Source of the DNA: Bog-257 sp963834135
GTDB lineage: Bacteria > Acidobacteriota > Terriglobia > Terriglobales > Acidobacteriaceae
Length of the DNA: 64,000 bases
NCBI GenBank assembly: GCA_963834135.1
Contig: CAWIAN010000008.1
Span: 1-64,000 of the forward strand
Reading direction: 5' to 3'
The notes beneath the pieces were generated by a model that was not told the origin of the DNA, searched no databases, and was given only the letters and a program-made list of their open reading frames with translations. The position numbers and the translations under genes were made by a program. Numbering within the stretch: the stretch's first letter is position 1; every line of letters begins with the position of its first letter. Positions 1 to 9,693 of the stretch are shown here, one piece after another.

Positions 1-115
1 GCCGCCGTTGAAGTCGCAAAGATAGGGAAGCGGCCGGGATCCTCCGGATTCGTTAACTTGAAGAACCTGTCGCGACCAAACTGCCGTCCGCATCACAGGT
101 TCCATACATTCACGC

Positions 116-1300
116 CTAATTCGGTTTCGCTGCCAAAGTGGAGTAGAGAGTGTCAGCCTTATAGCTTCCTATCCCAGTTCCCAGATCATATCCGGGCCCG
201 GAGCAGCCGCCCGAAGTGACGTCATGAAAATTGTCTGAGTAGTTTCCGGAACCGTAGATGTCGTACAGGTCGGCCGCGGCCTGGCTCAACAGGCTGTGGC
301 CTTCACTTGCCCGCACAGAATTAACGATTGCAAGGAAAGCGCCTACATCCGCAGTGGATATGGAATTGCCGCCAACCTCGATCCAGCCGCCGTAACCGGC
401 TGTGTCATAAACCGGCACAGGAGTCAGGGTGCTGGAGTCAGCGACAATATCGGGCGTGCAGCGATTGGTGGTTGAGAATTGCGCGCAAGCGGAGTTCTGC
501 CATGCGGGTTGCGGCTCGAAGGGACTGACAGAGCCGCCTCCGCCGCCCCAGGCTGACTCGCTGCTGTAATTCAATGTCTGGCTGTTGTAGGACGGAGGGA
601 ACGACGAGAGCGTAAGGGCTGTTCCTCCTACCGCCAAAACACAGGGAGAAGCGGCGGGATAGACGCCGAAGTGGTCCGAACAGCCCCCGGTGGGTGCGAG
701 GAAGGTCACCGGCTGGTGGTTGCCGTTTACCACACCGCAAAACGTGCTATCGAACTGCTGCTCGCCGGAAAACTCCTGGGTCTCGAAAATCACAGCGACA
801 ATAGTCGCGTTGTACGGTGCCGAGGATGCGACACTGGCCGCCTGCAAGTAGTCGCTCAGGGTGTCGCTGTTGGCTTCGACCAGCAGAATGTTGGCCTGCG
901 GCGCCATAGCACAGACCTGCTCGACGCCGACCGATGCGCTTAAGGCCGAGCCGTCATTCCGGGTAGGATTTCCGACCTTCACCTTTTGGAAAGTGCATGG
1001 CCCCAGATGGAAGTAATTGGCATAGACGGCCAGATCGGACTCGATATTGACGGCATCGTCGGCAACCACGATCGCGATAGTTTGGCCTTGTCCCTGGTTC
1101 GAGATGCGATTGAATCCGTAGGCCACTTTATATTGAGGTGGAAGAATGCCGGTCGGGCCTCCGGGAACGCCGGGCGTGGAGACAACGTGCACGAGCGGGT
1201 GAACTCGTGTCTTGCCAGCATCCGGCTCCTGCGCCAGCAGTGGAGACGTCAAAACAAACACGGCGAACCAGCCGGCATAGAATGCGGTCATGCGTTTCAT
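116..1300 (-). CDS. Secreted sedolisin-like (S53) protein, probably catalytically dead
   Basis: 394 residues from an ATG preceded by GAGGG at good spacing; an upstream start at 1363 has no such site. Residues 1-23 form a signal peptide ending in LLAQ. The S53/subtilisin-like fold is recognisable from AMAPQANILLVEA (131-143), YPAASPCVLAVGGT (214-227), GGNSIS (310-315) and a C-terminal HDVTSGG calcium-site motif. The nucleophile Ser (about 313) is kept. The Glu and Asp normally found four residues apart before the AxAP motif are Ser121 and Gly125 by my alignment, and the oxyanion Asp of the usual SGD motif is Gly206. I infer a secreted non-proteolytic or altered-function member. No obvious operon partner. 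Confidence 0.8.
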   Translation of the reverse strand: MKRMTAFYAGWFAVFVLTSPLLAQEPDAGKTRVHPLVHVVSTPGVPGGPTGILPPQYKVAYGFNRISNQGQGQTIAIVVADDAVNIESDLAVYANYFHLGPCTFQKVKVGNPTRNDGSALSASVGVEQVCAMAPQANILLVEANSDTLSDYLQAASVASSAPYNATIVAVIFETQEFSGEQQFDSTFCGVVNGNHQPVTFLAPTGGCSDHFGVYPAASPCVLAVGGTALTLSSFPPSYNSQTLNYSSESAWGGGGGSVSPFEPQPAWQNSACAQFSTTNRCTPDIVADSSTLTPVPVYDTAGYGGWIEVGGNSISTADVGAFLAIVNSVRASEGHSLLSQAAADLYDIYGSGNYSDNFHDVTSGGCSGPGYDLGTGIGSYKADTLYSTLAAKPN

Positions 1301-1957
1301 CTTTTTATCCCTCGACCAGGACAGTAGCGGGGGCGAATGTCGAATCCGTATGACGAAGCTCACTCAACCATCGTTTCCCGAAAATCGGAGCGAATCGTAA
1401 CCCATCTTCATCTGTCATGTCGATTAAATTTGTGTAGTCACAATTGTTACCCGCGGCCTGTCACCTCCGGCCCTTTTTGCGTGGGGAGTAATTCTCTTAG
1501 ATGGCGAGAAATTCGAATGCCGGCCTTCGGGCGACGCTGAACGTCCTGGCTTGGGTCCTGATTGCAGGGCTGGTAGCGGCGACGTTGCTTTGGACCGTTT
1601 GGGCCGGCCACCAGCCGAGACCTCACTCGGTCTGGGGTGAACCGTCGGAAAAGCCGCTGAACTGATTCGCGCTTGGCACGACGGCCATCTGTGAGTGGTC
1701 TCCTTCATTCCACTTCCATGACAATTTTGCAGACAGCCGCGCCGCACCGCGTGTAGTTGCTGTCCAGGGGGTAGGTGCAGGAGGCCGAGGCCAAGCCCAA
1801 AACTAGAAGCTGGTTATGGTCAGCTCCAGGGTAGGTACCAATAGATCTTCGAGTCTGAGAATTTCTGGACTGGGCTAGCCTGGCGTTTCGTCGGTCACAG
1901 TAGCAGTGCAGTTTGAGTTTGGACGAGTACTCGATTAGAGAAAGGACTCGTCCTAAC
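1301..1957. other. Intergenic stretch without a convincing gene
   Basis: It lies between the start of the sedolisin-like gene and the terminator of the lipoprotein gene. Open frames on both strands (for example 1705-1959 minus) have no ribosome-binding site or recognisable protein. The minus-strand one starts inside the T-run of the terminator, so it is unlikely to be a gene. Confidence 0.5.
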
Positions 1958-1990
1958 AAAAAACTGCGGCCAGCAATTGGCTGGCCGCAG
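1958..1990 (-). terminator. Rho-independent terminator of the Ig-like lipoprotein gene
   Basis: A perfect 11-bp inverted repeat (1964-1974 and 1980-1990, CTGCGGCCAGC / GCTGGCCGCAG) encloses a 5-nt loop. On the minus strand it is followed directly by a T-run (1963 down to 1958). It lies 18 nt past the stop of the minus-strand gene. Confidence 0.9.
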
Positions 1991-2007
1991 GTCGAGCCTG
2001 GAACGAA

Positions 2008-3030
2008 TTAACGCGCAGTGTTAAATACTGCGTCGACAGCGCCGCTGTTGATGACCCTAGTCGCACAAGTGCACGACTTCACGTTGGCACCTCTAAGGCT
2101 CGCCGGACAACCGCTGGGGTCGGGAATGACGGGCGTGCAGTTAGCGGAGAATCCGCCAAAGGTCGAGCCCGAGTTCGGGGCCGCAGTGACCGTGATCGGA
2201 GCGTCCAATGCGAAGTTGGCGGTACAAGCCTCGCCGCCTCCGCAGTTGATGCTAGCCGGGTTGCTGATCACCTTGCCCGATCCCTCGCCCGACTCGTGGA
2301 CGGTCAAAGATGGCATATTGCTAGAGCCGCATGCCCCCACGGTGAATGTTGCCGTTCCCGTGAGCGAGCTTTCGCTGCTACCTGGCGCAACTGCTGTTAT
2401 GGTCGTCTCTGGGCCGGATCCCACATTGGTGCAGGGCGCGGACGCCGTCACCAGTCCGAGGGAGTTGATCGTTGCTACGCGGCCATCGCTGATGGACCAC
2501 TTCACCTGATCAGTCAGATCTCTGGTTTCGTTCGAACCGGCATAAGTACCTATGGCGATGTACTGAGCTTTCTCGCCCCGGTTGCTCAACGTCTGAGGCG
2601 GAGCCATGATCTTCAATGACGTCAGGGAACCTATTAGGCCTCCGGTTTGCGTGCAAACGCTGACAGAGGCGGTAGCGATCAGGCCACCATTGCCGGCTTT
2701 TGCATTGACCGTCGTCACGCCGCATCCCGTAGGACTAACTACTCCGGTAGCAGAGACGGTAGCAACGGCTGTGATACTGGATTCCCAGACCACTTGATCT
2801 GTAATGTCCTGGGTGTATACCGTACCGTTCTTGCCATTCTGGTAAGTGCCGGTGGCCGTTAATTGTGCGGTCACGCTGGTAGGTTGGAAATCTGGACTTG
2901 GGACATTGGTTTCGAACTCTACAGTCGTTGGCGTTATGCTGACTCCGGTCAGCTGCGCGCTCTGGCCGCACCCTACAACCAGTGCCAGAAGTATAAGTAC
3001 GCAAGATAGTGCGAGAACTCGGCCAGCCAT
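2008..3030 (-). CDS. Lipoprotein with bacterial Ig-like (BIG2-type) domains
   Basis: 340 residues with a signal peptide ending in a lipobox (LVVGC, Cys about 21), so probably anchored to a membrane. Two Ig-like units follow. The first (about 28-128) has LTGVSITP, ITDQVVWESS and VATVSATGVVSPTG; the second (about 137-232) has LTSLKIMAP, LTDQVKWSISDGRVATINSLGLV. The last 100 residues (GSGKVISNPASINCGGG, FGGFSANC) resemble the Cys-containing domain with the form GxGxVxSxPxGIxC found on bacterial surface proteins. AAAGGATG precedes the ATG at good spacing. It is monocistronic with its own terminator. Ligand or adhesive role unknown. Confidence 0.8.
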   Translation of the reverse strand: MAGRVLALSCVLILLALVVGCGQSAQLTGVSITPTTVEFETNVPSPDFQPTSVTAQLTATGTYQNGKNGTVYTQDITDQVVWESSITAVATVSATGVVSPTGCGVTTVNAKAGNGGLIATASVSVCTQTGGLIGSLTSLKIMAPPQTLSNRGEKAQYIAIGTYAGSNETRDLTDQVKWSISDGRVATINSLGLVTASAPCTNVGSGPETTITAVAPGSSESSLTGTATFTVGACGSSNMPSLTVHESGEGSGKVISNPASINCGGGEACTANFALDAPITVTAAPNSGSTFGGFSANCTPVIPDPSGCPASLRGANVKSCTCATRVINSGAVDAVFNTAR

Positions 3031-3458
3031 GGGAATGTCATCCTTTCGCGGTTAGGCTCGCGACTCGACGCAACTCTAGGCGAACCACAAGAGCAGTGGA
3101 CGAAGTAGGGTCGCTAAATTGTCGTCGGGTCGGTTACGCGAAGTCTCCCACCCTAGCGCTAATGTGTCAACAGTTTTTTGAAATCTTGTACTTAAGTGGT
3201 AGCACCTTAACCTTAGACAAGACTAGCTTCAGACTTTCTAGAGCGTTCAGTCCAAACGCCATTGGCAATGGGTCAGTTTGAAATTCTCACTTTCCGATCC
3301 TCACGGTTCTGAGACCTTCTCCGAGCCGGTAAAACTGCCACCAGAAAAACACAACAACAGCGGCGATAACTTCAACGAGCCGCAGCCGTCGTTTGGTTGT
3401 TTTTCTCATACAGTTTGCTTATTGAACGGCCCACGCTTCTTCGGCTGCGGCGCCTTCA
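3031..3458. other. Divergent intergenic region
   Basis: Separates the minus-strand lipoprotein from the plus-strand kinase and must hold promoters for both. I could not identify them with confidence. The short open frames here have no protein features. Confidence 0.4.
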
Positions 3459-6380
3459 TTGACTAGCTCTATCGCTGGCCCTAAGATTTCAGCCCAGGTG
3501 ACCGGCCAGGACAATTCGCATTACAGCATCTTGCAAAAGCTGGGCGCAGGCGGAATGGGGGTTGTCTACAAGGCTGAAGATGTATCCCTGCATCGCTTTG
3601 TCGCCTTGAAGTTCCTGCCCGATGAAGTCGCACAAAGTCCGCAGGCCTTGGAGCGCTTCCGGCGTGAAGCGCGCGCTGCTTCCGCTCTGAATCATCCCAA
3701 CATCTGCACGATCTACGATCTCGGTACCCAGGATGGCCGCGCTTTCATCGCCATGGAATTTCTCGATGGCGTGACGCTGAAAGACCGCATCGCCGGCAAG
3801 CCGCTCGATCCCGAACTCCTGTTGGATTTAGCGGTTGAGATCGCCGACGCGCTGGATGCAGCGCACGGTCAGGGCATCATTCATCGCGATATCAAGTCGT
3901 CGAACATCTTCGTGACCCGGCGCGGTCACGCCAAGATTCTTGACTTTGGTTTGGCGAAAGTAAGTCCCACGTCGGGTGGCGAGACGGAAGCCGCGACGTT
4001 ATCGGCCGACGCCGGCCAGTTGACTGTCCCGGGCGCGATGCTGGGCACGGTCGCATACATGTCGCCGGAGCAGGTGCGCGGCAAGGAGCTGGATTCGCGC
4101 ACCGACTTGTTTTCCTTCGGAGCGGTGCTGTACGAGATGGCGACCGGCAGGATGCCGTTCGCGGGTGCCACTCCGGGCGAGACGTGCAGCGCGATTTTGC
4201 GCGATGAACCTACGCCGCCAGCGCAGATCAATGCACAGGTTTCGCCGGAACTCGAAGCCATCATTCGCAAGACGCTGGAGAAAGATCGCAATCTCCGCTA
4301 CCAGCATGCCTCCGACCTGCGAGCTGATCTGCAACGGCTGAAGCGCGACAGTGACAGCGGGCGCCAGGCTGCGGCGACGACGGGCTCGGGAATTCCGGTG
4401 TCGGCTGGAGGCCGCAAGCGTTCCTGGATTCTGGCGGCATGCGCGGTGATTGTCTTAACCGGTCTCGCCATAGGAGGCTTCTACTACCGTTCGCACAAGA
4501 CGCTTGCTCTCACCGACAAGGACACGATCGTCGTAGCGGACTTCGCCAACAGTACCGGCGATGCAGTCTTTGACGACACGCTGAAAACGGCGCTGACCGT
4601 GGCGCTTCAGCAATCTCCATTTCTGAAAGTGCTGTCTGATAGCAAGGTGGCGGAGACGCTGAAGCTGATGACCCGTCCGGCGGACGCGAAGCTGACTCCT
4701 GAAGTTGCCCACGACCTCTGCCAGCGAGCCGGAAGCAAGGCGTACATTGCCGGCTCCATTGCCAGCCTGGGAAGTGAGTTCGTAGTCGGCCTGAAGGCAG
4801 TGAATTGCCAGAGTGGCGACACTTTGGCGCAGCAGCAATTGACGGCCTCTGGTAAAGAGAAAGTGCTGAACGCCGTGGGCAACGCAGCGGCAAAGCTGCG
4901 TGGCGAACTGGGCGAGTCGCTGGCCAGCGTGCAGAAGCTGGATGTTCCGCTGGAGCAGGCAACCACTTCTTCGCTTGAGGCGTTGCAAGCCTACAGCCAG
5001 GGTCTGGAGTCACTCCGTAGCAAGGGTGTCGAGACCGCGTTGCCGTACTTTCAACGTGCCATTCAAATCGATCCGAACTTTGCCATGGCGTACGACGCCC
5101 TGGGAAACAACTACACCTTCCTCGGCGAAGAAGGACGAGCAAGGGAGTATCTCGTCAAGGCATTTGAACTTCGCGACCATGCTACGGAACGGGAGAAGCT
5201 GTCCATCACCGGCGACTACTTCGCCAGCGTGACCGGAGAGCTGGATAAGGCGACGCAGTCCTATCAACAATTGATCGATAGTTATCCTCGACACGTGGAC
5301 GCTTATGCGATTCTGGCAAATTTCTATGCTGCCGAGGGTAATTTTGAGAAGGCGTTGGATATGGTCCGCCAGGCGCAGCGCCTGTCTCCCGATGCTATGT
5401 ATTTGTACGAACAGCTGGCTGATTTCTCGATGGCTCTGCAACGTCCGGAAGAAGCGCGGGCGGCCATGCGCGAGGCTCAGAACCACAAATTGGACGATTA
5501 TCCAATACACCTGGAACTCTACGTCTTTGGCTTTCTCGCAGGCGACTCCAGCGCCATGGCCGAGCAGCTAAAGTGGTTCGCGGCCCATCCTGAGTACGAT
5601 CAGTTTGGACTGTCGCTGGGTGCCGATTCCGAAGCATACGCTGGCCACCTTCAGAAAGCGCGACAGCTGACCAAGCAATCCGTCGACGCCGCTGTACGGA
5701 CCGACAGCAAAGAGTCTGGGGGAATCTGGTGGGGAAACGCGGCTTTGCGCGAAGCTGCTTTCGGCAACGTTTCAGAAGCCCGGCAGGCCGCGGACGCAGC
5801 GCTGAAGCTGTATCCCGACAGTCAGGGCGTTCAGGTGCAAGCTGCCTTAGCGTATGCAATGAGCGGCGACGTGCAGCGGGCGCAAGCGATGGCTGATGAA
5901 CTGAACCAGCGCTACCCCCTCGATACCCAGATGCAGGCGCTCTGGCTGCCGGCCATTCGGGCGCAACTAGCCTTGAACCGCAAGGATGCAGCGCAAGCCG
6001 TCGATGATCTGCAAAGCGCGTATCCGCCCATCGAATACGGCACAACCGGCTTCGGGAATAATCTGTCCTGCCTTTATCCGACCTACATCCACGGACAGGC
6101 CTATCTGGCGACAGGAGACGGACCGGCCGCAGCTGCCGAGTTCCAGAAAATCCTCAATCACAGTGGCATGGTGCGGAACTGCTGGACGGGAGCGCTGGCG
6201 CACCTAGGCTTGGCCAGGGCGACTGTGTTACAGGCCAGGAGTTCTCAGGACGGGACAAACGACGACGCTCACTCGCGGGCGCTCGCCAATTACAAGGAGT
6301 TTCTCACTCTCTGGAAGGACGCCGATCCCGACATTCCGATCTATAAAGAAGCCAAAGCCGAATACGCGAAGTTGCAGTAG
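3459..6380 (+). CDS. Membrane Ser/Thr protein kinase with C-terminal TPR region
   Basis: 973 residues from TTG; no ATG precedes the kinase domain, so the start is uncertain. The N-terminal Hanks-type kinase has LGAGGMGVVYKAE (28-40), VALK with Lys51, HRDIKSSN (142-149), DFG (162-164) and GTVAYMSPEQ. All catalytic residues are present. A single membrane helix lies at about 321-342 (WILAACAVIVLTGLAIGG). Beyond it are a TolB/FlgO-like segment (DTIVVADFANSTGD) and many TPR-like helical repeats (about 500-970). The kinase should face the cytoplasm and the TPR region the periplasm. This architecture is very common in Acidobacteriota; the signal and targets are unknown. A secreted repeat protein follows. 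Confidence 0.9.
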   Translation: MTSSIAGPKISAQVTGQDNSHYSILQKLGAGGMGVVYKAEDVSLHRFVALKFLPDEVAQSPQALERFRREARAASALNHPNICTIYDLGTQDGRAFIAMEFLDGVTLKDRIAGKPLDPELLLDLAVEIADALDAAHGQGIIHRDIKSSNIFVTRRGHAKILDFGLAKVSPTSGGETEAATLSADAGQLTVPGAMLGTVAYMSPEQVRGKELDSRTDLFSFGAVLYEMATGRMPFAGATPGETCSAILRDEPTPPAQINAQVSPELEAIIRKTLEKDRNLRYQHASDLRADLQRLKRDSDSGRQAAATTGSGIPVSAGGRKRSWILAACAVIVLTGLAIGGFYYRSHKTLALTDKDTIVVADFANSTGDAVFDDTLKTALTVALQQSPFLKVLSDSKVAETLKLMTRPADAKLTPEVAHDLCQRAGSKAYIAGSIASLGSEFVVGLKAVNCQSGDTLAQQQLTASGKEKVLNAVGNAAAKLRGELGESLASVQKLDVPLEQATTSSLEALQAYSQGLESLRSKGVETALPYFQRAIQIDPNFAMAYDALGNNYTFLGEEGRAREYLVKAFELRDHATEREKLSITGDYFASVTGELDKATQSYQQLIDSYPRHVDAYAILANFYAAEGNFEKALDMVRQAQRLSPDAMYLYEQLADFSMALQRPEEARAAMREAQNHKLDDYPIHLELYVFGFLAGDSSAMAEQLKWFAAHPEYDQFGLSLGADSEAYAGHLQKARQLTKQSVDAAVRTDSKESGGIWWGNAALREAAFGNVSEARQAADAALKLYPDSQGVQVQAALAYAMSGDVQRAQAMADELNQRYPLDTQMQALWLPAIRAQLALNRKDAAQAVDDLQSAYPPIEYGTTGFGNNLSCLYPTYIHGQAYLATGDGPAAAAEFQKILNHSGMVRNCWTGALAHLGLARATVLQARSSQDGTNDDAHSRALANYKEFLTLWKDADPDIPIYKEAKAEYAKLQ

Positions 6381-6570
6381 CAGGCTGCTCAGCCGTTGTT
6401 ACGCGTCGCTTGGGGGCGGCGAGTCATTCGCCGTTGACTACGACCTGAGCCTCACCCGACGAATGGCGCCCATCGTTTTTGCTTAATTGTTCGACTACTG
6501 GACTGTGCAAACAATGATAAACTCCTGCCGCGTGAACTACTCATCCCCGGGGCCTGGAGGCCGCGTAACG

Positions 6571-7899
6571 ATGAAAGCTCATTCCGAAATCTCAACGTCT
6601 TCCGATCGGCGACTGTTGCGCTCGCTCTTACTCTGCTTCCTGACGGTGATTGCGACTGCCAGCCTGCAAGGACAGACCTACAACATTCTTTTCAATTTCA
6701 GCCAAGGGCAGACCGGGTTGACGCCGATGGCGGGTGTGACGCTCGACGCCGGCGGCAGCCTTTACGGCACCACCACCTTCGGCGGCCGCACGACGGGGCC
6801 ATGTCTCAACCGTGGCGGCTGCGGCGCGGTCTACAAGTTGATCCGCCGCGGCTCGGGCTGGATCATGACATCGCTATACACGTTTCAAGATGGCCAGGAC
6901 GGCTCAGACCCCTGGGCGCGGGTTGTCTTCGGGCCCGACGGCAGCCTTTACGGCACGACCTATTCAGGTGGAGGCAGCGGCTGCAATCAGGGTTACGATA
7001 TCGGCTGCGGCACAGTGTTCAAGTTGCGACCGCCGGCACATTCCTGCGCCGCTACCTCCTGTCCCTGGAATGAAACAGTGCTCTACCGTTTCACGGGAGG
7101 CGATGACGGTGCCAATCCGGGAGCAGGCGACCTGATTTTCGACTCGGCAGGAAACATCTATGGCACAACCATGGCCGGAGGCAGCAACGGCGACGGCACG
7201 GTCTATAAGCTGACGCGGTCCGGCAATACGTGGACTGAAAGTGTTCTTCACAGCTTCAGCGCCCTGCAGGACAACGGGCGTCTACCGTTTGGCGGAGTGA
7301 TCCTGGTAAACGGCAATCTCTACGGAACGACCATGTGCAGCGGATACGAGGCTTTCTGTATCGGCGGCATGATTTACGAGCTGTCGCCATCGGGCTCGAA
7401 CTTTCAGACGGTGTCAGTTTTCAACAACGGGTGGTCCTTCTCACAGGCCAGCCTGACGCCCGACGGCCAAGGCAGCTTCTACGGAACGACCATGTCGGGC
7501 GGCAACGGAAATTGCCAAGACCAGTTCGAGAACAACTTCGGTTGCGGAGTCGTGTTCCACGGAGCCGCCGATCCCGTCTTCGAAAATTTCCCCAATACGG
7601 CAAACTTCCCGGGATTGTCAGGCCCGATGGCGCCGGTGAGCGTCGACGCGCAGGGACATATCTACGGCACCACGACGGCGGACGGCGCTTACTCCGCCGG
7701 CAATGTCTTCGAGCTGACCTTTGATGGTGTGAACTGGAACTACGCAACGATGCACGATTTCGGACAGGTGAACGACGATGGGACGTTACCCATGGGCAAC
7801 GTTGCGGTTGGCAGCGATGGCACACTTTACGGAACCACGAACCGCGGCGGCACAGCGAGCGGAGGTGTGATCTGGGAACTTTCGCCCGTCGAGAGATGA
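6571..7899 (+). CDS. Secreted GloVer-type repeat protein (TIGR03803-like)
   Basis: 442 residues from an ATG with GGAGG 10 nt upstream; an upstream in-frame ATG at 6487 lacks this site. A hydrophobic signal segment (about 14-33, LLRSLLLCFLTVIATAS) precedes repeats of the type GxLYGTTxxGGxxxxGTVYKL (seen near YGTTTFGG, YGTTYSGG, YGTTMAGG, YGTTMCSG, YGTTMSGG, YGTTTADG and YGTTNRGG). These tandem units are the Gloeo/Verruco repeat, expected to form a beta-propeller-like surface protein. Function unknown. It follows the kinase-TPR gene by 190 nt. Confidence 0.85.
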   Translation: MKAHSEISTSSDRRLLRSLLLCFLTVIATASLQGQTYNILFNFSQGQTGLTPMAGVTLDAGGSLYGTTTFGGRTTGPCLNRGGCGAVYKLIRRGSGWIMTSLYTFQDGQDGSDPWARVVFGPDGSLYGTTYSGGGSGCNQGYDIGCGTVFKLRPPAHSCAATSCPWNETVLYRFTGGDDGANPGAGDLIFDSAGNIYGTTMAGGSNGDGTVYKLTRSGNTWTESVLHSFSALQDNGRLPFGGVILVNGNLYGTTMCSGYEAFCIGGMIYELSPSGSNFQTVSVFNNGWSFSQASLTPDGQGSFYGTTMSGGNGNCQDQFENNFGCGVVFHGAADPVFENFPNTANFPGLSGPMAPVSVDAQGHIYGTTTADGAYSAGNVFELTFDGVNWNYATMHDFGQVNDDGTLPMGNVAVGSDGTLYGTTNRGGTASGGVIWELSPVER

Positions 7900-8109
7900 G
7901 CTGAAGCCTCGTTTTCGGTAATCCGTTAACGAGTGCTACCCACCGCAGGTGGTTGATAAACACACTAGTCAGGACACCAAGCACCAGCGTAACTACTATT
8001 GCCAAGATTGGCTCGTCCGCGTCGTGGCGTCTCCACTTTTGTTGACGTCTGCTCCTCGACAGATCAGAATCCGATTATCAACTTCAAGTCAGGCAGTTGG
8101 AGCGAAGGC

Positions 8110-8811
8110 ATGTTGCGTCTGCTCGTCATTCTGATACCGCCTTTAGTCGCAGTCGGTTGCGCCTTGCTCGCGTTGAAGTTGCCGCCGCGAGGCGATGGGC
8201 ACGATCATCCCAGAAGGATCATCGCCGGCGCGTTTGCCATCGGAGTTTTCTTCAGCGCCATCATTTGGTGGCAGCAGACGACCGTAGCCGATCAAATCCA
8301 GCAGGTGCAGAGGGCCGCTGCGAGTCAAAAGGCCGAGACTGACTTGGACAAGGCGGAGGAGGCAGGGTACAAGGAGAAGATCCAAACCTTGACTGCCCAG
8401 GTGACCAGCTTACAGGCGCAACTTGCCAAGCAGGGAGATAATGCGCAGCCAGCCGTGATCGCCAGCGCCACGAAGCAGCAGAATTCGGCGTTACCTAAGA
8501 TTTATTGGGCTCAAGAGAGCGGAGGCGCAGGTACTACTGCAGTGCGATTCAAGGTATACGGACCGCTGAACATCGCAGCGTTCGTCGCGACCTGCGACCA
8601 TCCATGCCGAGCGACCAGCGGTCAAATCGGAACTGGAAGCGAGGGCATCCAGGTGGTGGGCCCGACGAGCAAGATTGCCGGATACGTGTTCCGTAAGCCG
8701 CGGCCAATAGCGGCGGGCAGTGAAGGCTTCATCATCCTGGAGCCGGGAAGCGCACGCGTTACGGATTTCAGGATCCTGGGCGAGTCCGAAATTCCAGCAA
8801 ACCTCAAGTGA
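8110..8811 (+). CDS. Small membrane protein with coiled coil, tandem paralogue A
   Basis: 233 residues from an ATG with GGAG 7 nt upstream; the upstream extension to 7999 is not supported. Two N-terminal membrane helices (LLVILIPPLVAVGCALLAL and about 37-55) are followed by a coiled coil (about 60-105, TLTAQVTSLQAQLA). The C-terminal domain carries LPKIYW, VRFKVYGPLNI, CDHPCRAT, GYVFRKPRP and FRILGESEIPANLK. I do not recognise the family. It is clearly homologous to the next gene over its whole length, so this is a tandem duplication. Confidence 0.7.
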   Translation: MLRLLVILIPPLVAVGCALLALKLPPRGDGHDHPRRIIAGAFAIGVFFSAIIWWQQTTVADQIQQVQRAAASQKAETDLDKAEEAGYKEKIQTLTAQVTSLQAQLAKQGDNAQPAVIASATKQQNSALPKIYWAQESGGAGTTAVRFKVYGPLNIAAFVATCDHPCRATSGQIGTGSEGIQVVGPTSKIAGYVFRKPRPIAAGSEGFIILEPGSARVTDFRILGESEIPANLK

Positions 8812-8995
8812 AAGTCCTTAACCAGATCGGCGAACGCCACCAACAATCGGCTTCCATCCGCAGCAGATTCCAGTTCCAACTACTGTTCCGTATTCTCAAA
8901 GTCATCAACGGCAACAAGGTGTTTCTTGACGTGCGCGATGCGACAGCGCAGAATCCGGTTATCGAAATTCAAACTGATATTCGGGGATCTCGTTG

Positions 8996-9676
8996 ATGCT
9001 CCGCTTATTCGTCATTGTCATGCCGCTGCTGGTGGCTGTCGGCGCCACATACTTCGCGTTGCGGATGCCGCCGACTGGGACCTCAGAGCAGCGCTTCGTC
9101 AAGTCCATGATCGGAGCGAGCGTCGTCGGCATCCTGCTCAGCGTGGTCACCCTCCAGCACGAGAGAAGCATGGCCGTGCAGCTAGGGGAGGCCCGTCAAC
9201 AGGCTGCAACCAAGGCCAAGGGTGACGTCAACCAGTACGAGCGGCAGATCAGCGCCTTGACCGCCCAAGTTGCCAGCTTGCAGGAGCAGCAGACGAAACC
9301 CGCGCCAGCCGCGCGCCCTGCCGACATCAGCGCCACGGTGAAGGTGCAGAGCCCTAAGCTGCCCAAGATTTACTGGACCGAGCAGAACCAGGGTCCCGGA
9401 GAAGTCGCCGTGCGATTCAAGATCTACGGCCCGCTGAATATTCCAGCCTTTATCGCGATCTGCGAGAATCCTTGCCGGGCTACTCACGGTGAGATCGGCG
9501 CCGGAAGCGAGGGCACCGAGTTGGTCGGCACCACCAACAAGATGGCGGGATACATCTTCCGCAAGCCCCGGCCTGTCCCCGCGGGGACCGAAGGCTATCT
9601 CCTACTGCACGCCAACGGGAAGGTTAGCGAGTTTCGAATCCTGGACGAGTCCGAAATACCCGACAACTTGAAGTAA
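8996..9676 (+). CDS. Small membrane protein with coiled coil, tandem paralogue B
   Basis: 226 residues from ATG (a TTG immediately upstream is the alternative). Same layout as the preceding gene: two N-terminal membrane helices (LFVIVMPLLVAVGATYFAL and about 35-52), a coiled coil (ISALTAQVASLQEQQ) and the C-terminal domain with LPKIYW, VRFKIYGPLNI, CENPCRAT, GYIFRKPRP and FRILDESEIPDNLK. Both copies keep a pair of cysteines in the CxxPCRAT motif. About 50 nt upstream of both genes also look alike (CAGAATCCG..TTATC), so the duplication included the leader. Function unknown. Confidence 0.7.
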   Translation: MLRLFVIVMPLLVAVGATYFALRMPPTGTSEQRFVKSMIGASVVGILLSVVTLQHERSMAVQLGEARQQAATKAKGDVNQYERQISALTAQVASLQEQQTKPAPAARPADISATVKVQSPKLPKIYWTEQNQGPGEVAVRFKIYGPLNIPAFIAICENPCRATHGEIGAGSEGTELVGTTNKMAGYIFRKPRPVPAGTEGYLLLHANGKVSEFRILDESEIPDNLK

Positions 9677-9693
9677 TACAGCCGAGACCGCTT

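Noticed and set aside
1705..1959. 84-codon minus-strand frame
   Set aside because: Begins inside the T-run of a terminator and has no recognisable features.
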